Shown here: one piece after another, positions 1 through 8,882 of the stretch
Numbering within the stretch: position 1 is the first letter of the stretch
Layout: each line of letters opens with the position of its first letter
From: Prevotella pectinovora
GTDB taxonomy: Bacteria > Bacteroidota > Bacteroidia > Bacteroidales > Bacteroidaceae
Direction: 5' to 3'
Length of the DNA stretch: 64,000 nt
NCBI RefSeq assembly: GCF_000834015.1
Contig: NZ_JXQI01000060.1
Location: 62,001-126,000 of the forward strand
Program-made: the position numbers and the translations under genes
The notes under the pieces: generated by a model
What the model saw: only the letters and a program-made list of their open reading frames with translations
The model's database searches: none
What the model was told of the DNA's origin: nothing

Positions 1-1662
1 CTCGACTACAAGGCTCCGCTGCTCCGCGCGCTGCACGCCGTAAACGTGGCTGCAACGAACGTATGCCATTATTTCGACCCTAAGGTGTCAAAGGTGACTT
101 CCAACCTGGGATGGGAGCAGGAATACTTCCTCGTGGATGCCGACCTATACAGTGCCCGCCCTGACCTCATGCTCACCGGCCGCACACTCATGGGACACGA
201 CTCTGCAAAGAACCAGCAGATGGACGACCACTACTTCGGAACGATTCCTGACCGTGTGCAGGCGTTCATGAAGGATCTTGAGATACAGGCTCTCGAACTA
301 TCTATCCCATGCAAGACACGCCACAACGAGGTGGCACCAAACCAGTTTGAGATAGCTCCTATTTTTGAGGAGACAAACCTCGCCGTAGACCACAACATGC
401 TGCTCATGTCGCTCATGAAGAAGGTGGCTCGCAAGCATGGATTCATAGTATTGCTTCACGAGAAACCGTTCGCCGGCATCAACGGCAGCGGAAAGCACAA
501 CAACTGGAGCTTGTCTACCGACACCGGCGTGCTGCTCCATGCTCCCGGCAAGACTCCGGAGGCAAACCTGCGCTTCGTGACATTCATCGTGGAAACACTG
601 ATGGGTGTATACCGCCACAACGGACTGCTCAAGGCGTCTATCATGAGCGCCACAAACGCTCACCGTCTGGGTGCCAACGAGGCTCCTCCAGCAATCATAT
701 CGTCATTCCTCGGTTCGCAGCTCACCCAGCTGCTCGACAAGATAGAAAACAGCGACAGCGAGGATGTGTTCAACATGGCGGGCAAACAGGGAATGAAGAT
801 GGACATTCCGGAAATTCCAGAACTGCTCATCGACAACACCGACCGCAACCGCACATCGCCTTTCGCATTCACCGGAAACCGCTTCGAGTTCCGTGCCGTG
901 GGTTCTGAGGCTAACTGTGCCGCAGCGATGATCGCTCTGAACTCTGCCGTGGCAGAGGCTCTGGTTGACTTCAAGACTCGTGTTGACGCTCTCATCGAGA
1001 AGGGCGAGGACAAGGTAAAAGCTATCATCGACGTTCTGCGCCAGGACATCAAGACCTGCAAGCCTATACGCTTCGACGGCAACGGCTATTCTGACGAATG
1101 GGTAGAGGAGGCAAAGAAGCGCGGACTGGACTGCGAGACAAGCTGTCCGGTGATTTTCGACAACTATCTGAGCGACTCTTCCGTAGAGATGTTCACAAAG
1201 CTGGGCGTTATGACGAAGAAGGAGCTTGAGGCGCGCAACGAGGTGAAATGGGAGACCTACACCAAGAAAATCCAGATAGAGGCACGTGTGATGGGCGACC
1301 TCACGATGAACCACATCATTCCTGTTGCCACCCACTATCAGAGCATGCTGCTGAAAAACGTGCAGAACATGCGTCTGGTGTTCCCGGAGGAAAAGGCTGA
1401 AAAGCTGAGCTCGAGAAACATCAAGATTATCGAGGACATCGCCGAGCGCACACAGATTATCGAGAAGGGTGTGGAGGAACTGGTCAACGCACGCAAGGTG
1501 GCAAACAAGCTTACCGACGAGCGTGCCAAGGCTGTGGCATACCACGACACGGTGGCCCCTAAGATGGAGCAGATTCGCTACCACATCGACAAGCTGGAGC
1601 TCACGGTGAGCGACGAGCTGTGGACGCTGCCTAAGTATCGCGAACTGCTGTTCATCAGATAA
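1..1662 (+). CDS. Glutamine synthetase type III, C-terminal part (5' end outside window)
   Basis: The frame is open from base 1 and begins LDYKAPLLRALHAVN, so the gene starts upstream and about 553 residues remain of a family of roughly 730. Glutamine synthetase joins ammonia to glutamate using ATP in the cytoplasm. Recognisable family segments are GWEQEYFLVD, the ATP-site segment NNWSLSTDTGVLLHAPG, and FTGNRFEFRAVGS, which are typical of the type III enzymes common in Bacteroidota rather than of GlnA types I/II. The long helical C-terminal tail is also usual for this type. The gene converges on the next minus-strand gene with a strong palindrome between them. The family call is very secure; the internal GTG at 46 is not the real start. 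Confidence 0.97.
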   Translation, partial: LDYKAPLLRALHAVNVAATNVCHYFDPKVSKVTSNLGWEQEYFLVDADLYSARPDLMLTGRTLMGHDSAKNQQMDDHYFGTIPDRVQAFMKDLEIQALELSIPCKTRHNEVAPNQFEIAPIFEETNLAVDHNMLLMSLMKKVARKHGFIVLLHEKPFAGINGSGKHNNWSLSTDTGVLLHAPGKTPEANLRFVTFIVETLMGVYRHNGLLKASIMSATNAHRLGANEAPPAIISSFLGSQLTQLLDKIENSDSEDVFNMAGKQGMKMDIPEIPELLIDNTDRNRTSPFAFTGNRFEFRAVGSEANCAAAMIALNSAVAEALVDFKTRVDALIEKGEDKVKAIIDVLRQDIKTCKPIRFDGNGYSDEWVEEAKKRGLDCETSCPVIFDNYLSDSSVEMFTKLGVMTKKELEARNEVKWETYTKKIQIEARVMGDLTMNHIIPVATHYQSMLLKNVQNMRLVFPEEKAEKLSSRNIKIIEDIAERTQIIEKGVEELVNARKVANKLTDERAKAVAYHDTVAPKMEQIRYHIDKLELTVSDELWTLPKYRELLFIR

Positions 1663-1983
1663 CGGCGGCTAACAGAAAAAGAGTTTGAAAAGACGTCATG
1701 GGGATTTTAGATTGGTCCCTCTGATATGACTACACATATTTATATGTACAATCTATTTCTTTTATTGGTTGTTTAAGTTTGGGGCTGCCTGGTTGTGAAA
1801 CCGTGCAGTCCTTTTTTATTACCAAGAAAAGAGAAAACAAGAAAAACGATTTGTGAATATTTTGGACACAGTTTTGGGCACCACCGTGCCCACTTGTGGC
1901 AACGGTGGTGCCCATTTCCTGGAGAATTGCTATCCTTTCCAATGATTGTGATTTGGCTGTTTGACTCCACGTAAAACCGGGAA
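1663..1983. other. Gene-free convergent interval with a strong palindrome
   Basis: No credible gene lies here; the short minus-strand frames have no family signature. The interval contains the GGGCACCACCGT/ACGGTGGTGCCC palindrome listed separately and an AT-rich stretch near 1730-1760. Confidence 0.7.
1876..1913. terminator. Long hairpin between convergent genes
   Basis: Twelve bases at 1876-1887 pair perfectly with 1902-1913, and GCC/GGC (1888-1890, 1898-1900) extend the stem inward. It lies between glutamine synthetase and the convergent secreted-protein gene, so a bidirectional terminator is the simplest reading. There is no T-run. The GGGCA...TGCCC wording resembles the 22-bp arrays at 12.9 and 29.7 kb, so it may instead be a member of that repeat family. 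Confidence 0.55.
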
Positions 1984-2817
1984 TCATCTCACCATCACCT
2001 TGCGTGTCGTTCCGTCGCTGAATTTCACGATGTTCAGCCCCTTCTGCTTGCCGTTGATGAGTTGTCCGGCAGCGTTGTAGCGTGCCACCTCAACGGCATT
2101 GCCACTTGCAGTGACGCTCTCAACCGATGAACCTACGGGAAAGTCGCCCTCTACAAGCACTTGGATACTAAGGTTTTTTCCGCCTACGTCGAACTGGTTC
2201 CATGAATAGTTCGTACCGTTATACAAACACCAGTACCATATAGGAATGCTGCCATCTCCTTCTTTTACAAACGAGAGCGGAAACGAGTGGTCTTCTTCAT
2301 CACCATACTGTGTGTATTCGAAAACTGCTGCAAGTTCTTCGCCTTCCTTTATGACGTAAGGCTTAGGAAAATCCTCCTGATTCCAGCCGGTTTTGCCATA
2401 CTGAACGTAGTTAGAGGTAACTACCTGACCTGGAATACCATCAACAATTCGGTGAAGGTATACGCCAGACTGACCGATATCCTCACAGAGTCCGAAGCGG
2501 ATGCCCACAATCTTCATACCGATATAAGGTTCAAGAATCGACTCCGTAAGGTATATGCCAACCTTGTTCTCGCCTGGATATGACGGAACTCCCATGCCAT
2601 CGTCAGGGTCTGCGAGAGCATCCGAAGAGTAATAGCCCACCCAGCGCTGGTTGCTTGCTATCTTCTTCGGTGCTTTTGCCACTACCTGACTGTGCTGACG
2701 TTGAGTCATGTTCGGATTATTCTCTATCACGCTGATATTCTGCTGCGTTACGCTCACCTGTGCATTGACTGCAATTGCCAGTGCGAAGGAGGCGATGGTA
2801 AGTAAAATCTTCTTCAT
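1984..2817 (-). CDS. Exported protein with Por-type C-terminal sorting tail
   Basis: The start is taken at the ATG at 2817 (MKKILLTIASFALAIAVNAQ), because this begins a clean signal peptide; the in-frame ATG 27 codons upstream would bury it. The mature part of about 255 residues is rich in aromatic and beta-forming segments (YYSSDALADPDDG, IGVRFGL-like strands) and I do not recognise a domain. The last 45 residues, containing VARYNAAGQLI and ending in DGTTRKVMVR, match the pattern of C-terminal sorting domains seen on Prevotella proteins handled by the type IX secretion machinery. Surface display or secretion is therefore likely; the activity is unknown. Confidence 0.8.
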   Translation of the reverse strand: MKKILLTIASFALAIAVNAQVSVTQQNISVIENNPNMTQRQHSQVVAKAPKKIASNQRWVGYYSSDALADPDDGMGVPSYPGENKVGIYLTESILEPYIGMKIVGIRFGLCEDIGQSGVYLHRIVDGIPGQVVTSNYVQYGKTGWNQEDFPKPYVIKEGEELAAVFEYTQYGDEEDHSFPLSFVKEGDGSIPIWYWCLYNGTNYSWNQFDVGGKNLSIQVLVEGDFPVGSSVESVTASGNAVEVARYNAAGQLINGKQKGLNIVKFSDGTTRKVMVR

Positions 2818-2952
2818 AATTGTAGTTTTTTTATTGGTTAGTAAACGAGTTGACGAGTTGACAAGTAGACAAGGGGATTTGCTTTCCTTGACAATCATTG
2901 TTTAAGTTTATAAACAAGTGATGCAAATCTCCTTGCCTACCCGTTATCTTGT

Positions 2953-4266
2953 CTACTTGATCGGATGCTTGCGTGTGTCGCTACCAGCCTGCACGAAGTA
3001 GTTCGAACCATTGGCAGACTTGGTGAGAGTGCAATACTGCACGAAGCGCTTGCCGCCTTCCTTGGTGATGATAGCGATAGGAAGAGCGTAGGCTGTTATG
3101 CGGTAAGGATACTTAGACTCCTTGAACGTCTGCCATGAGCTCTTGGTGAACACAGCCTTCTCGAAGTTTGCACCTGCGAATTTCTTCGCTGCGGCGATAC
3201 CGGCATTGCGGGTCTTGGCATCCACGGTGACGCCCTTAGGCTCTGAAACGGCATCTACGAAGTCATTCTGATAAGCGTCGAGGAGTTCTCCGATACGCGG
3301 AGTATCGAGTTTCAGACTCAGGAGCCTCAACGAATCATCGTTCTTCGCATCCTTGTGTCTTGGCAGGAAGTCGTCAACGAGCACTTTGAGCACGAGGTGA
3401 TAGAGCAGTCTTGAGAAACCGCTGCCGTCCTTTGCCGTGATGCCTGCAGCACATTCGTTGGCAAGCTTCAGCAGATTCTCGTATGGAGTGACGGTGACTG
3501 CCAGACCATAAGCCATGTTGTCGCGGTCGTAGCGCATTTGCCGGAAATTAGAAGGCAGTATTGCGTTGTCGCCGATCACGCCTGCCGTCTCGTCCTTCAT
3601 GGCATAGTGGCGGATAGCTTTCACATTCATAGAATTGAGCCAAGTGTAGGCATAGACAAATTCCTTTAGAGCTTTCTCCGACTTAGGGTCGGCGATGAAG
3701 CGGCATGTCCAGAAGTTGAGAACGAACTCGTCGCAAGGCACCTGTATCTGGTCGTTAGCCAGATTCACAGGGGTGAATTTAGGATAATGGTATGCCTTGT
3801 GAATACCGTCATACTTCAGTGTTTCTGAAAACATTCCGAAGAAGATGTTGTAGAACGTGCCCTCTTCAGCTCCTATGCCGTAGAAGCGCTTGGCGTCGTC
3901 GGTGTAATAAGGTGAGTAGAGTGTAACGTCTTGAATCTGCTCATAGCAGGCATGGATATCGCCGATGCTCTTGGTGAATCCTTCCTGGATGGTCTGGTCG
4001 TTAGCCTGCGGGTCGGCAGCGAGAGCTTCCTTGCTTGGCTTATACTTGCGGTTGGGGTCGTAGTCGGCCTTCTTCATACCAGTCTTCTCCATGGCTGCGT
4101 CTTCTGCCTTGTTCCGAGCGTCGTTCTTTGCCTTTTTCACTTTATTTTCCACTTTTTCCTTGGCGGCTTTCTTTGCTTTGTTCAGGAGTCCGCCAATCTG
4201 TGCGTTTGTTGTTGCGCTGCATCCAAACAGGAGTGCGAGGGCAACGATAGTCTTTGTCATTTTCAT
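2953..4266 (-). CDS. Exported hypothetical protein with Lys/Glu-rich N-terminal helix
   Basis: A signal peptide (MTKTIVALALLFGCSATTNAQ) is followed by a highly charged stretch at about residues 28-62 (KKAAKEKVENKVKKAK) that should form an amphipathic or coiled-coil helix. The remaining 370 residues look globular and soluble. No family is recognised. Two possible starts lie two codons apart (4266 and 4260). The gene is followed at 136 bp by the sorting-tail protein gene on the same strand and could share a transcript with it. A periplasmic or envelope-associated location is inferred from the signal peptide only. Confidence 0.75.
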   Translation of the reverse strand: MKMTKTIVALALLFGCSATTNAQIGGLLNKAKKAAKEKVENKVKKAKNDARNKAEDAAMEKTGMKKADYDPNRKYKPSKEALAADPQANDQTIQEGFTKSIGDIHACYEQIQDVTLYSPYYTDDAKRFYGIGAEEGTFYNIFFGMFSETLKYDGIHKAYHYPKFTPVNLANDQIQVPCDEFVLNFWTCRFIADPKSEKALKEFVYAYTWLNSMNVKAIRHYAMKDETAGVIGDNAILPSNFRQMRYDRDNMAYGLAVTVTPYENLLKLANECAAGITAKDGSGFSRLLYHLVLKVLVDDFLPRHKDAKNDDSLRLLSLKLDTPRIGELLDAYQNDFVDAVSEPKGVTVDAKTRNAGIAAAKKFAGANFEKAVFTKSSWQTFKESKYPYRITAYALPIAIITKEGGKRFVQYCTLTKSANGSNYFVQAGSDTRKHPIK

Positions 4267-4404
4267 AATCTTATAGTTTATGGTTGATGAATGTTATTGC
4301 CTCACTCTTTATATTATCAGTTTTTAATTATGGTTTCGTCTTTTCGCCTTACGTCTGTTTTCCGTCATCTATTTTCCGTCTTGAGTCAATGCATATATAA
4401 TATG

Positions 4405-4634
4405 TATACCATTGCATCAATGGTCTTTCTCATCCTATCCATGCTGGCGGGGACTGGAGCCGGTATTGTTTATCCGGCTCCCGAGGCAAACGGTATGCCT
4501 CTGTTGATCCCCATCAACCATGATGTCTGCCTTTCGGCAACCTCCCGACGCCCACTTTCACACGGAGCGCAATATCATATATATCGTATTTTTGTGATGG
4601 TAGCGATGCAGCCTGGCTGTTCATCGCTCTTGCT
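4405..4634 (-). ncRNA. Candidate structured RNA, family unknown
   Basis: This gene-free stretch contains a run of hairpins: 4602-4608/4622-4628 (AGCGATG), 4528-4531/4536-4539 closing a GAAA loop when read on the minus strand, 4503-4508/4513-4518, 4483-4488/4496-4501, 4456-4463/4474-4481 (GGAGCCGG), and a final 7-bp hairpin 4408-4414/4418-4424. A TACCTTTG promoter element followed by CACC lies just upstream on the minus strand, giving a predicted start near 4633 and a transcript of about 230 nt ending at the last hairpin. The segment GGCTCCAGTCCCCGCC recalls part of a cobalamin riboswitch, but the conserved B12 box is not visible and the next gene is not a vitamin gene. I infer a small RNA; boundaries are approximate. 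Confidence 0.5.
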
Positions 4635-4638
4635 GGTG

Positions 4639-4646
4639 CAAAGGTA
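4639..4646 (-). promoter_or_regulatory. -7 element of the candidate RNA
   Basis: The minus strand reads TACCTTTG, a perfect match to the Bacteroidota TAnnTTTG element and followed by CACC as at many such promoters. No good TTTG is found 19-21 bases upstream, so the upstream element is weak. Confidence 0.5.
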
Positions 4647-4689
4647 AGGATGAAACAAAGGAAATCAGCTTGCATTTTCTTCCAAAAAA

Positions 4690-5185
4690 ATTGCAAATCT
4701 TCTCAAATTGACATTTTGGTAAAATAACTTAATGAAATCGGAACAGACGCAGGAATATACAAAGATTTGAGGCATACAAGAAGGGGGATAGCCGATATAA
4801 TGAATGCTAACAGGATATTACTGTATACACAGAGATGATTATTAGCATCATTGGCGATAACTTAGGAAAGCACTGAAAAATTGAAGGAAAATTGAATCTG
4901 AAGACTGGAAAATGATGTTTTTGAAGGAAAAATCAAGAATTATTGCCTCAAGGCTCTTATAGGCAACATCAAAATTGGCAAATCCTGTCAGAATCGTTAT
5001 TTAACACATTATGTATCAACACTTTAGCAGTGTAAGTTTTGAAAATGTCGAGTTCGTTCAAAGTAAAAGGTTTTTTTTACTGGAGTTGGCAAAACTGCCG
5101 GTTTTGTCATCAGGGAAACGCCGCCGAAGACGGGAGGAGAAATGAAATAAGTAGGAATTGCAAGTTTTTTGAGAAGATTTGCAAT
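4690..5185. repeat. Perfect 18-bp inverted repeat bracketing gene-free DNA
   Basis: ATTGCAAATCTTCTCAAA at 4690-4707 recurs as its reverse complement at 5168-5185. The 460 bp between them and the flank up to 5378 hold no credible gene; short frames there lack any family signal. The arms could be ends of a decayed insertion element, or chance regulatory sites. There is no transposase in the interval. Confidence 0.45.
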
Positions 5186-5378
5186 GTGGGATATCCGGTT
5201 TCATCCATAACTTTGCCCCAGACAAAAACAAAGCGTGTCGGGAAATTTCCTCACAGAAACTGACAAAGGATAAATCCTGATAAATTGACAGAACAACAGG
5301 CCAAGGGGAGCAAAGGGGAAAGGAACTCCTCACCTGATGAAACCAAACAAGAAATATTAACCAATAAACATAACTATT

Positions 5379-6671
5379 ATGGCATACACAGAAACAACAA
5401 CTACCAGCTACGGTAGCAGACTGAAAAATTCAGTAGGCGGTGTATTCTCCGGAATCCTCATGTTCATCATCGGAACCTGTCTATTATGGTGGAACGAAGG
5501 CAGAGCGGTGAAAACCACCAGAATGCTTGAAGAGGCACAGGGCAACTATGTGGAGATGAAAGACATCACAAACATCAGCCCGTCACTAAACGGCAAACTC
5601 GTACATGCCACAGGACTCGCCACGACAAAAGACACACTGACCGACGATGTGTTCGGAATCAAAGTTGGCGCAATTGCCCTGCAGCGCAGTGTGGAATACT
5701 ATCAGTGGGTGGAGGTTGCCAAGAAGACCAAGAAAGACAAGCTCGGCGGCAGTGAAGAGACTGTAACCACATATACTTATGAAAAGGGGTGGAAGAGCGA
5801 ACCGGTGAACTCCAGCGAATTCCACGACCCTCAGTATAAGAACAGCAACTTCGTGCTTGCCGACCTGAAGAGGGAGAGATGGGACGCTAAGGAAGTGACC
5901 TTCGGTGCCTACAAGCTGAACGAAAGTCAAGTGACGTCGCTCTCTACAAATACGGAGACAAAGGTGACTCTAACCGACGACAAGCTGCGCGAACTGGACA
6001 AGCAGATAGTGAAGATCTACAAGTCGAAACACGGCAGCAAGAGCAACGAGACGGCTGAAAACAAGGAGACCCAGAACGCTAACGACTCCGTGGAACAGAA
6101 GTCTGCTAATGCCTATAATGCTGAATGCATTCATGTTCAGGGCAACACGATATATATGGGCATGAACTCGGCTACTCCTGAAATCGGCGACGTGAGAGTG
6201 ACTTACAAGCAGTGTGATCCGGGCGACGTGTCGGTCATCGCAGTGGTGAACGGCAACACATTCTCTAACTATACGGCAAAGAACGGCAAGCAGCTGTCGG
6301 TAATCAGACAGGGTGTGCAGACTGCCGACCAGATGTTCACCGAGCAGCACGAGGGCAACAGCATGCTGACTTGGGTGCTCCGCGTAATCGGCGTGCTGCT
6401 CGTAATCTCCGGTCTGCGCGGCATACTGGGCATCGCAGAGACTCTGCTGAAGGTGATACCTTTCGTGGCAAACATCTTCGCATTAGGAGTATCGCTCATC
6501 TGCGGCGTATTGGGCTTTGCATGGTCTGTAACAATCATCGCACTGGCATGGCTGTTCTATCGTCCGCTCACAGGAATCCTGCTCCTGGCTATAGTGGGAG
6601 CCGTGATTTTCGCCTTCTCTGCGAAGGGCAAAAAGCTGATTGCAGAGAAATTGAATACAAAACGCAACTAA
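5379..6671 (+). CDS. TMEM43-family membrane protein
   Basis: The protein has one membrane segment near residues 22-40 (GVFSGILMFIIGTCLLWWNEGRAV), a soluble middle of about 290 residues, and three to four membrane segments in the last 100 residues. The opening SVGGVFSGILMFI...WWNEGRAV with a following ISPSLNGKLVHATG segment is the pattern of TMEM43/DUF1625 proteins. Bacterial members have no established function; eukaryotic TMEM43 is an inner nuclear membrane protein. It stands alone, transcribed toward the lipoprotein genes, after a long gene-free leader. Confidence 0.85.
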   Translation: MAYTETTTTSYGSRLKNSVGGVFSGILMFIIGTCLLWWNEGRAVKTTRMLEEAQGNYVEMKDITNISPSLNGKLVHATGLATTKDTLTDDVFGIKVGAIALQRSVEYYQWVEVAKKTKKDKLGGSEETVTTYTYEKGWKSEPVNSSEFHDPQYKNSNFVLADLKRERWDAKEVTFGAYKLNESQVTSLSTNTETKVTLTDDKLRELDKQIVKIYKSKHGSKSNETAENKETQNANDSVEQKSANAYNAECIHVQGNTIYMGMNSATPEIGDVRVTYKQCDPGDVSVIAVVNGNTFSNYTAKNGKQLSVIRQGVQTADQMFTEQHEGNSMLTWVLRVIGVLLVISGLRGILGIAETLLKVIPFVANIFALGVSLICGVLGFAWSVTIIALAWLFYRPLTGILLLAIVGAVIFAFSAKGKKLIAEKLNTKRN

Positions 6672-6755
6672 TGCAGCGAAGCCCATCGGCTGGCTGATAT
6701 AGGATGGGATAAAAAGGAACCAATACTAAAAATTAATAATAACGCATGTATAAAG

Positions 6756-6862
6756 GAGCAGGGATCCACGGGATCAAAGAAGAAAAGAGTAAAGGATAAA
6801 AGGTTTAGGAATAAATATAGTATATAAGTTTGACATTAAGACTCCCACGGATCCTTGCTCCC
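6756..6862. repeat. Long-range inverted repeat upstream of lipoprotein gene
   Basis: GGAGCAGGGATCCACGGG at about 6756-6773 pairs in 16 of 18 positions (one G-T) with CCCACGGATCCTTGCTCC at about 6844-6861. About 70 AT-rich bases separate the arms and contain a TAAGTTTG promoter-like element at 6825-6832. The structure ends about 40 bp before the lipoprotein start, so it may be a leader structure or a miniature element. Confidence 0.45.
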
Positions 6863-6903
6863 ACTACATGCTCAACATGATAACTAAAAACGAATTGACA
6901 ATT

Positions 6904-7626
6904 ATGAGAAAGTTTTTTTTGATGGCATTAGCCTTACTATCGCTCAGCCTCACATCATGCTCAAAGGATGATGACGGCACTGACAAGCCTAACAGCGGAA
7001 CAAACACGGGCGGAACAAACACGGGCGGAACGAACAATGGCGGTTCATCGGCAAATGACCCGGGAGTGAACCTCGACGGCACACCGGGAGAAGTGGACAC
7101 CACACCGCGCACAGAGACCTTCACTTTCAACGCCCTGCCAAAGAACCTGGCGGAAATGAAAGCTCTGCCCGAGGCGTCGCTCAACACTCCTCACAAGACG
7201 GCTGCTCTGTGTGTGGCTGCCCTGTGTAACATCAACAACGACCTCAACGCCACATGGGAGATGCTGGAATACCTGAACGGTCCGACACAGTGGTCGCAGT
7301 CGCAGAAGGAGCTCGTGAACAGGAGGCTGCTGAAATCGAAGGACAACAAGAGTTATATCACTTACGCCTTCTTCGACGGTGCGACACCTGCCAATAGCTA
7401 CACACCGACAATGCCGTACACCATCAAGGTGACTTCTGACAAGAACTCGTTCAGCGAGGACGGCGGCTACAAATGGGCAAAGGTGTATCTGCACAGCGGA
7501 GGCGCTGACTCGCCGGCTCCTATCACGATGAGATACAAGGAGTCTACGGGCAGATGGTTTGTAACCAACGTGATGATTGCCCTCACCGACATACGCACTC
7601 CGGCAGACAAAGACCCCTGGAAGTGA
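6904..7626 (+). CDS. Lipoprotein, DUF6935-like
   Basis: The ATG at 6904 is preferred over the one at 6868 because it begins a lipoprotein signal, MRKFFLMALALLSLSLTSC, with the lipid-bearing Cys at residue 19. Residues 24-55 are a low-complexity linker made of GGTNT repeats encoded by near-identical 15-bp DNA repeats. The 160-residue C-terminal domain contains TAALCVAALCNINND, FFDGATPANSYTP and SGGADSPAPITMR, which I recall from DUF6935 proteins of Bacteroidota and Firmicutes. The role of that domain is unknown. The next lipoprotein gene starts 38 bp downstream, so the two are probably co-transcribed. Confidence 0.8.
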   Translation: MRKFFLMALALLSLSLTSCSKDDDGTDKPNSGTNTGGTNTGGTNNGGSSANDPGVNLDGTPGEVDTTPRTETFTFNALPKNLAEMKALPEASLNTPHKTAALCVAALCNINNDLNATWEMLEYLNGPTQWSQSQKELVNRRLLKSKDNKSYITYAFFDGATPANSYTPTMPYTIKVTSDKNSFSEDGGYKWAKVYLHSGGADSPAPITMRYKESTGRWFVTNVMIALTDIRTPADKDPWK

Positions 7627-7664
7627 CCAAGAAAACTATAACAACAACTTAAAACAACAAGACT

Positions 7665-8576
7665 ATGAAGAAGAATATCATTATTGCTTCACTTTTTGCG
7701 GGAGCGTTTCTGACGACAATGAGCTGTGGAAACAAGAAAGTGGACGGACCGAATCCTGACGCTGACTCTACAGAAGTGAATGAAGGTGACAAGGCAAAGG
7801 CTGGCAACGTGGACCCATGGCCATGGGACTTCCCGAGAGACGTGAAGGTGGACGTGGAGAAGGGACAGACCGTTCTTACGCCATCTTACTATCAAGAGTA
7901 TCTGCAAGAAGACAAGGATCTGTCTAAAAGGACCTACGTATTCTATAGTGCTGAAGTGACGGAACCTGGAGTGGGCAGCACAAAGGTGGATCACATCGGC
8001 AAAGAATATGATGTGCCTAATGCCCTGATTATACCTCTGCCATCAGACGCCACGGCAAAGGTAGGCGACATCCTGCTCACATGGTGGCAGTCAGGATCTG
8101 GCCTGAAGCGTGCCATCGTGACCGATGCCTCTGACCCTAAGGCTCCTACGGTGTCTTACCTCGACTTGTCTTGGTCTATAAAGAACGGAGAGGTGAAGAA
8201 ATTCAAAGAGGACGAGAAGATTAAGCCCGGCACATTCAGAGTGCTGAAAGAAGGCGAATGGGCTCCTGGCATGCAGGTGGCATACGAAGAGGAAGGACAG
8301 AAGAAGGCGGGATACATCATCTCGCTTACAGACGACAAGGTGCTCATCTCTGGTTTTGCAGGCCACATCTACGTTGCCAAGCGCAGCGACTGTAAGCTCA
8401 TCAGTCTGAAACCTTCGTTCAAACCTGGAGACAAGGTGTTCGGCGTATACGTAGATTCTTATGAGGATAAGTTTACAGTGAAGAAGTTTGACAAGAAGAA
8501 CGGTAGGGTATGGTTGGAAGACAACCGCAACACAACGTGCATCAAGAACATACTTGAAGTCTCAAACAACCTGTAA
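7665..8576 (+). CDS. Lipoprotein of unknown function
   Basis: A lipoprotein signal ends at Cys 21 (LTTMSC). The mature 280 residues contain two similar stretches in which a lysine-rich basic patch and short beta strands alternate (KVGDILLTWWQSGSGLKRAIV; PGDKVFGVYVDSYEDKFTVKKF), suggesting small beta-barrel modules such as SH3- or Tudor-like folds; that is only an impression. The protein is predicted to sit on a membrane facing the periplasm or outside. It is the second gene of a probable two-gene operon that ends at the strong terminator at 8711. Confidence 0.75.
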   Translation: MKKNIIIASLFAGAFLTTMSCGNKKVDGPNPDADSTEVNEGDKAKAGNVDPWPWDFPRDVKVDVEKGQTVLTPSYYQEYLQEDKDLSKRTYVFYSAEVTEPGVGSTKVDHIGKEYDVPNALIIPLPSDATAKVGDILLTWWQSGSGLKRAIVTDASDPKAPTVSYLDLSWSIKNGEVKKFKEDEKIKPGTFRVLKEGEWAPGMQVAYEEEGQKKAGYIISLTDDKVLISGFAGHIYVAKRSDCKLISLKPSFKPGDKVFGVYVDSYEDKFTVKKFDKKNGRVWLEDNRNTTCIKNILEVSNNL

Positions 8577-8710
8577 TCCAACTCACAAGAAGCAACATAT
8601 TTTCAAACATAAATCATGTTCTTAGAAAGTGAGGTTCTGAAATCTTGTCGCACATTATATATATAGCGCATACAGGATTATCCTGAACAACTCGCTAATG
8701 AATTGTCAAC

Positions 8711-8755
8711 CGCCCCGTCACTCGTTGGGAGACCAACGACGATGGGGCGTTTTTT
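8711..8755 (+). terminator. Rho-independent terminator of the lipoprotein operon
   Basis: CGCCCCGTC pairs with GATGGGGCG and an inner CGTTGG/CCAACG stem encloses a GAGA loop; six T residues follow. This is a textbook intrinsic terminator on the plus strand. Confidence 0.9.
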
Positions 8756-8765
8756 ATCCGACACC

Positions 8766-8860
8766 GGTCATTAGGGTTTGCTTGGATTTTAGCCCGAATC
8801 AGTCATTAGGGTTTGCTTGGATTTTGACTTTTATCCCAAATTGCTCATTAGGCCGCTTGG
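8766..8860. repeat. Tandem copies of the CATTAGG intergenic repeat
   Basis: GTCATTAGGGTTTGCTTGGATTTT occurs at 8767-8790 and again at 8802-8825, with a degenerate third copy (CTCATTAGGCCGCTTGG) at 8844-8860. A further copy is at 14784-14810. The stretch between 8577 and 8882 holds only the terminator and these repeats. Confidence 0.75.
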
Positions 8861-8882
8861 AGTTTATATAACTACTGTATCA

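Noticed and set aside
703..1584. Long minus-strand frame opposite glutamine synthetase
   Set aside because: It is a shadow of a highly conserved gene and has His/Val/Leu-rich composition typical of antisense frames; other long antisense frames (for example 38734-39930, 31567-32574, 57662-58696) were rejected for the same reason.
4390..4640. Cobalamin riboswitch
   Set aside because: Only a GGCTCCAGTCCCCGCC-like segment fits; the rest of the core and the B12 box are missing and the downstream gene is not a B12 or transport gene.
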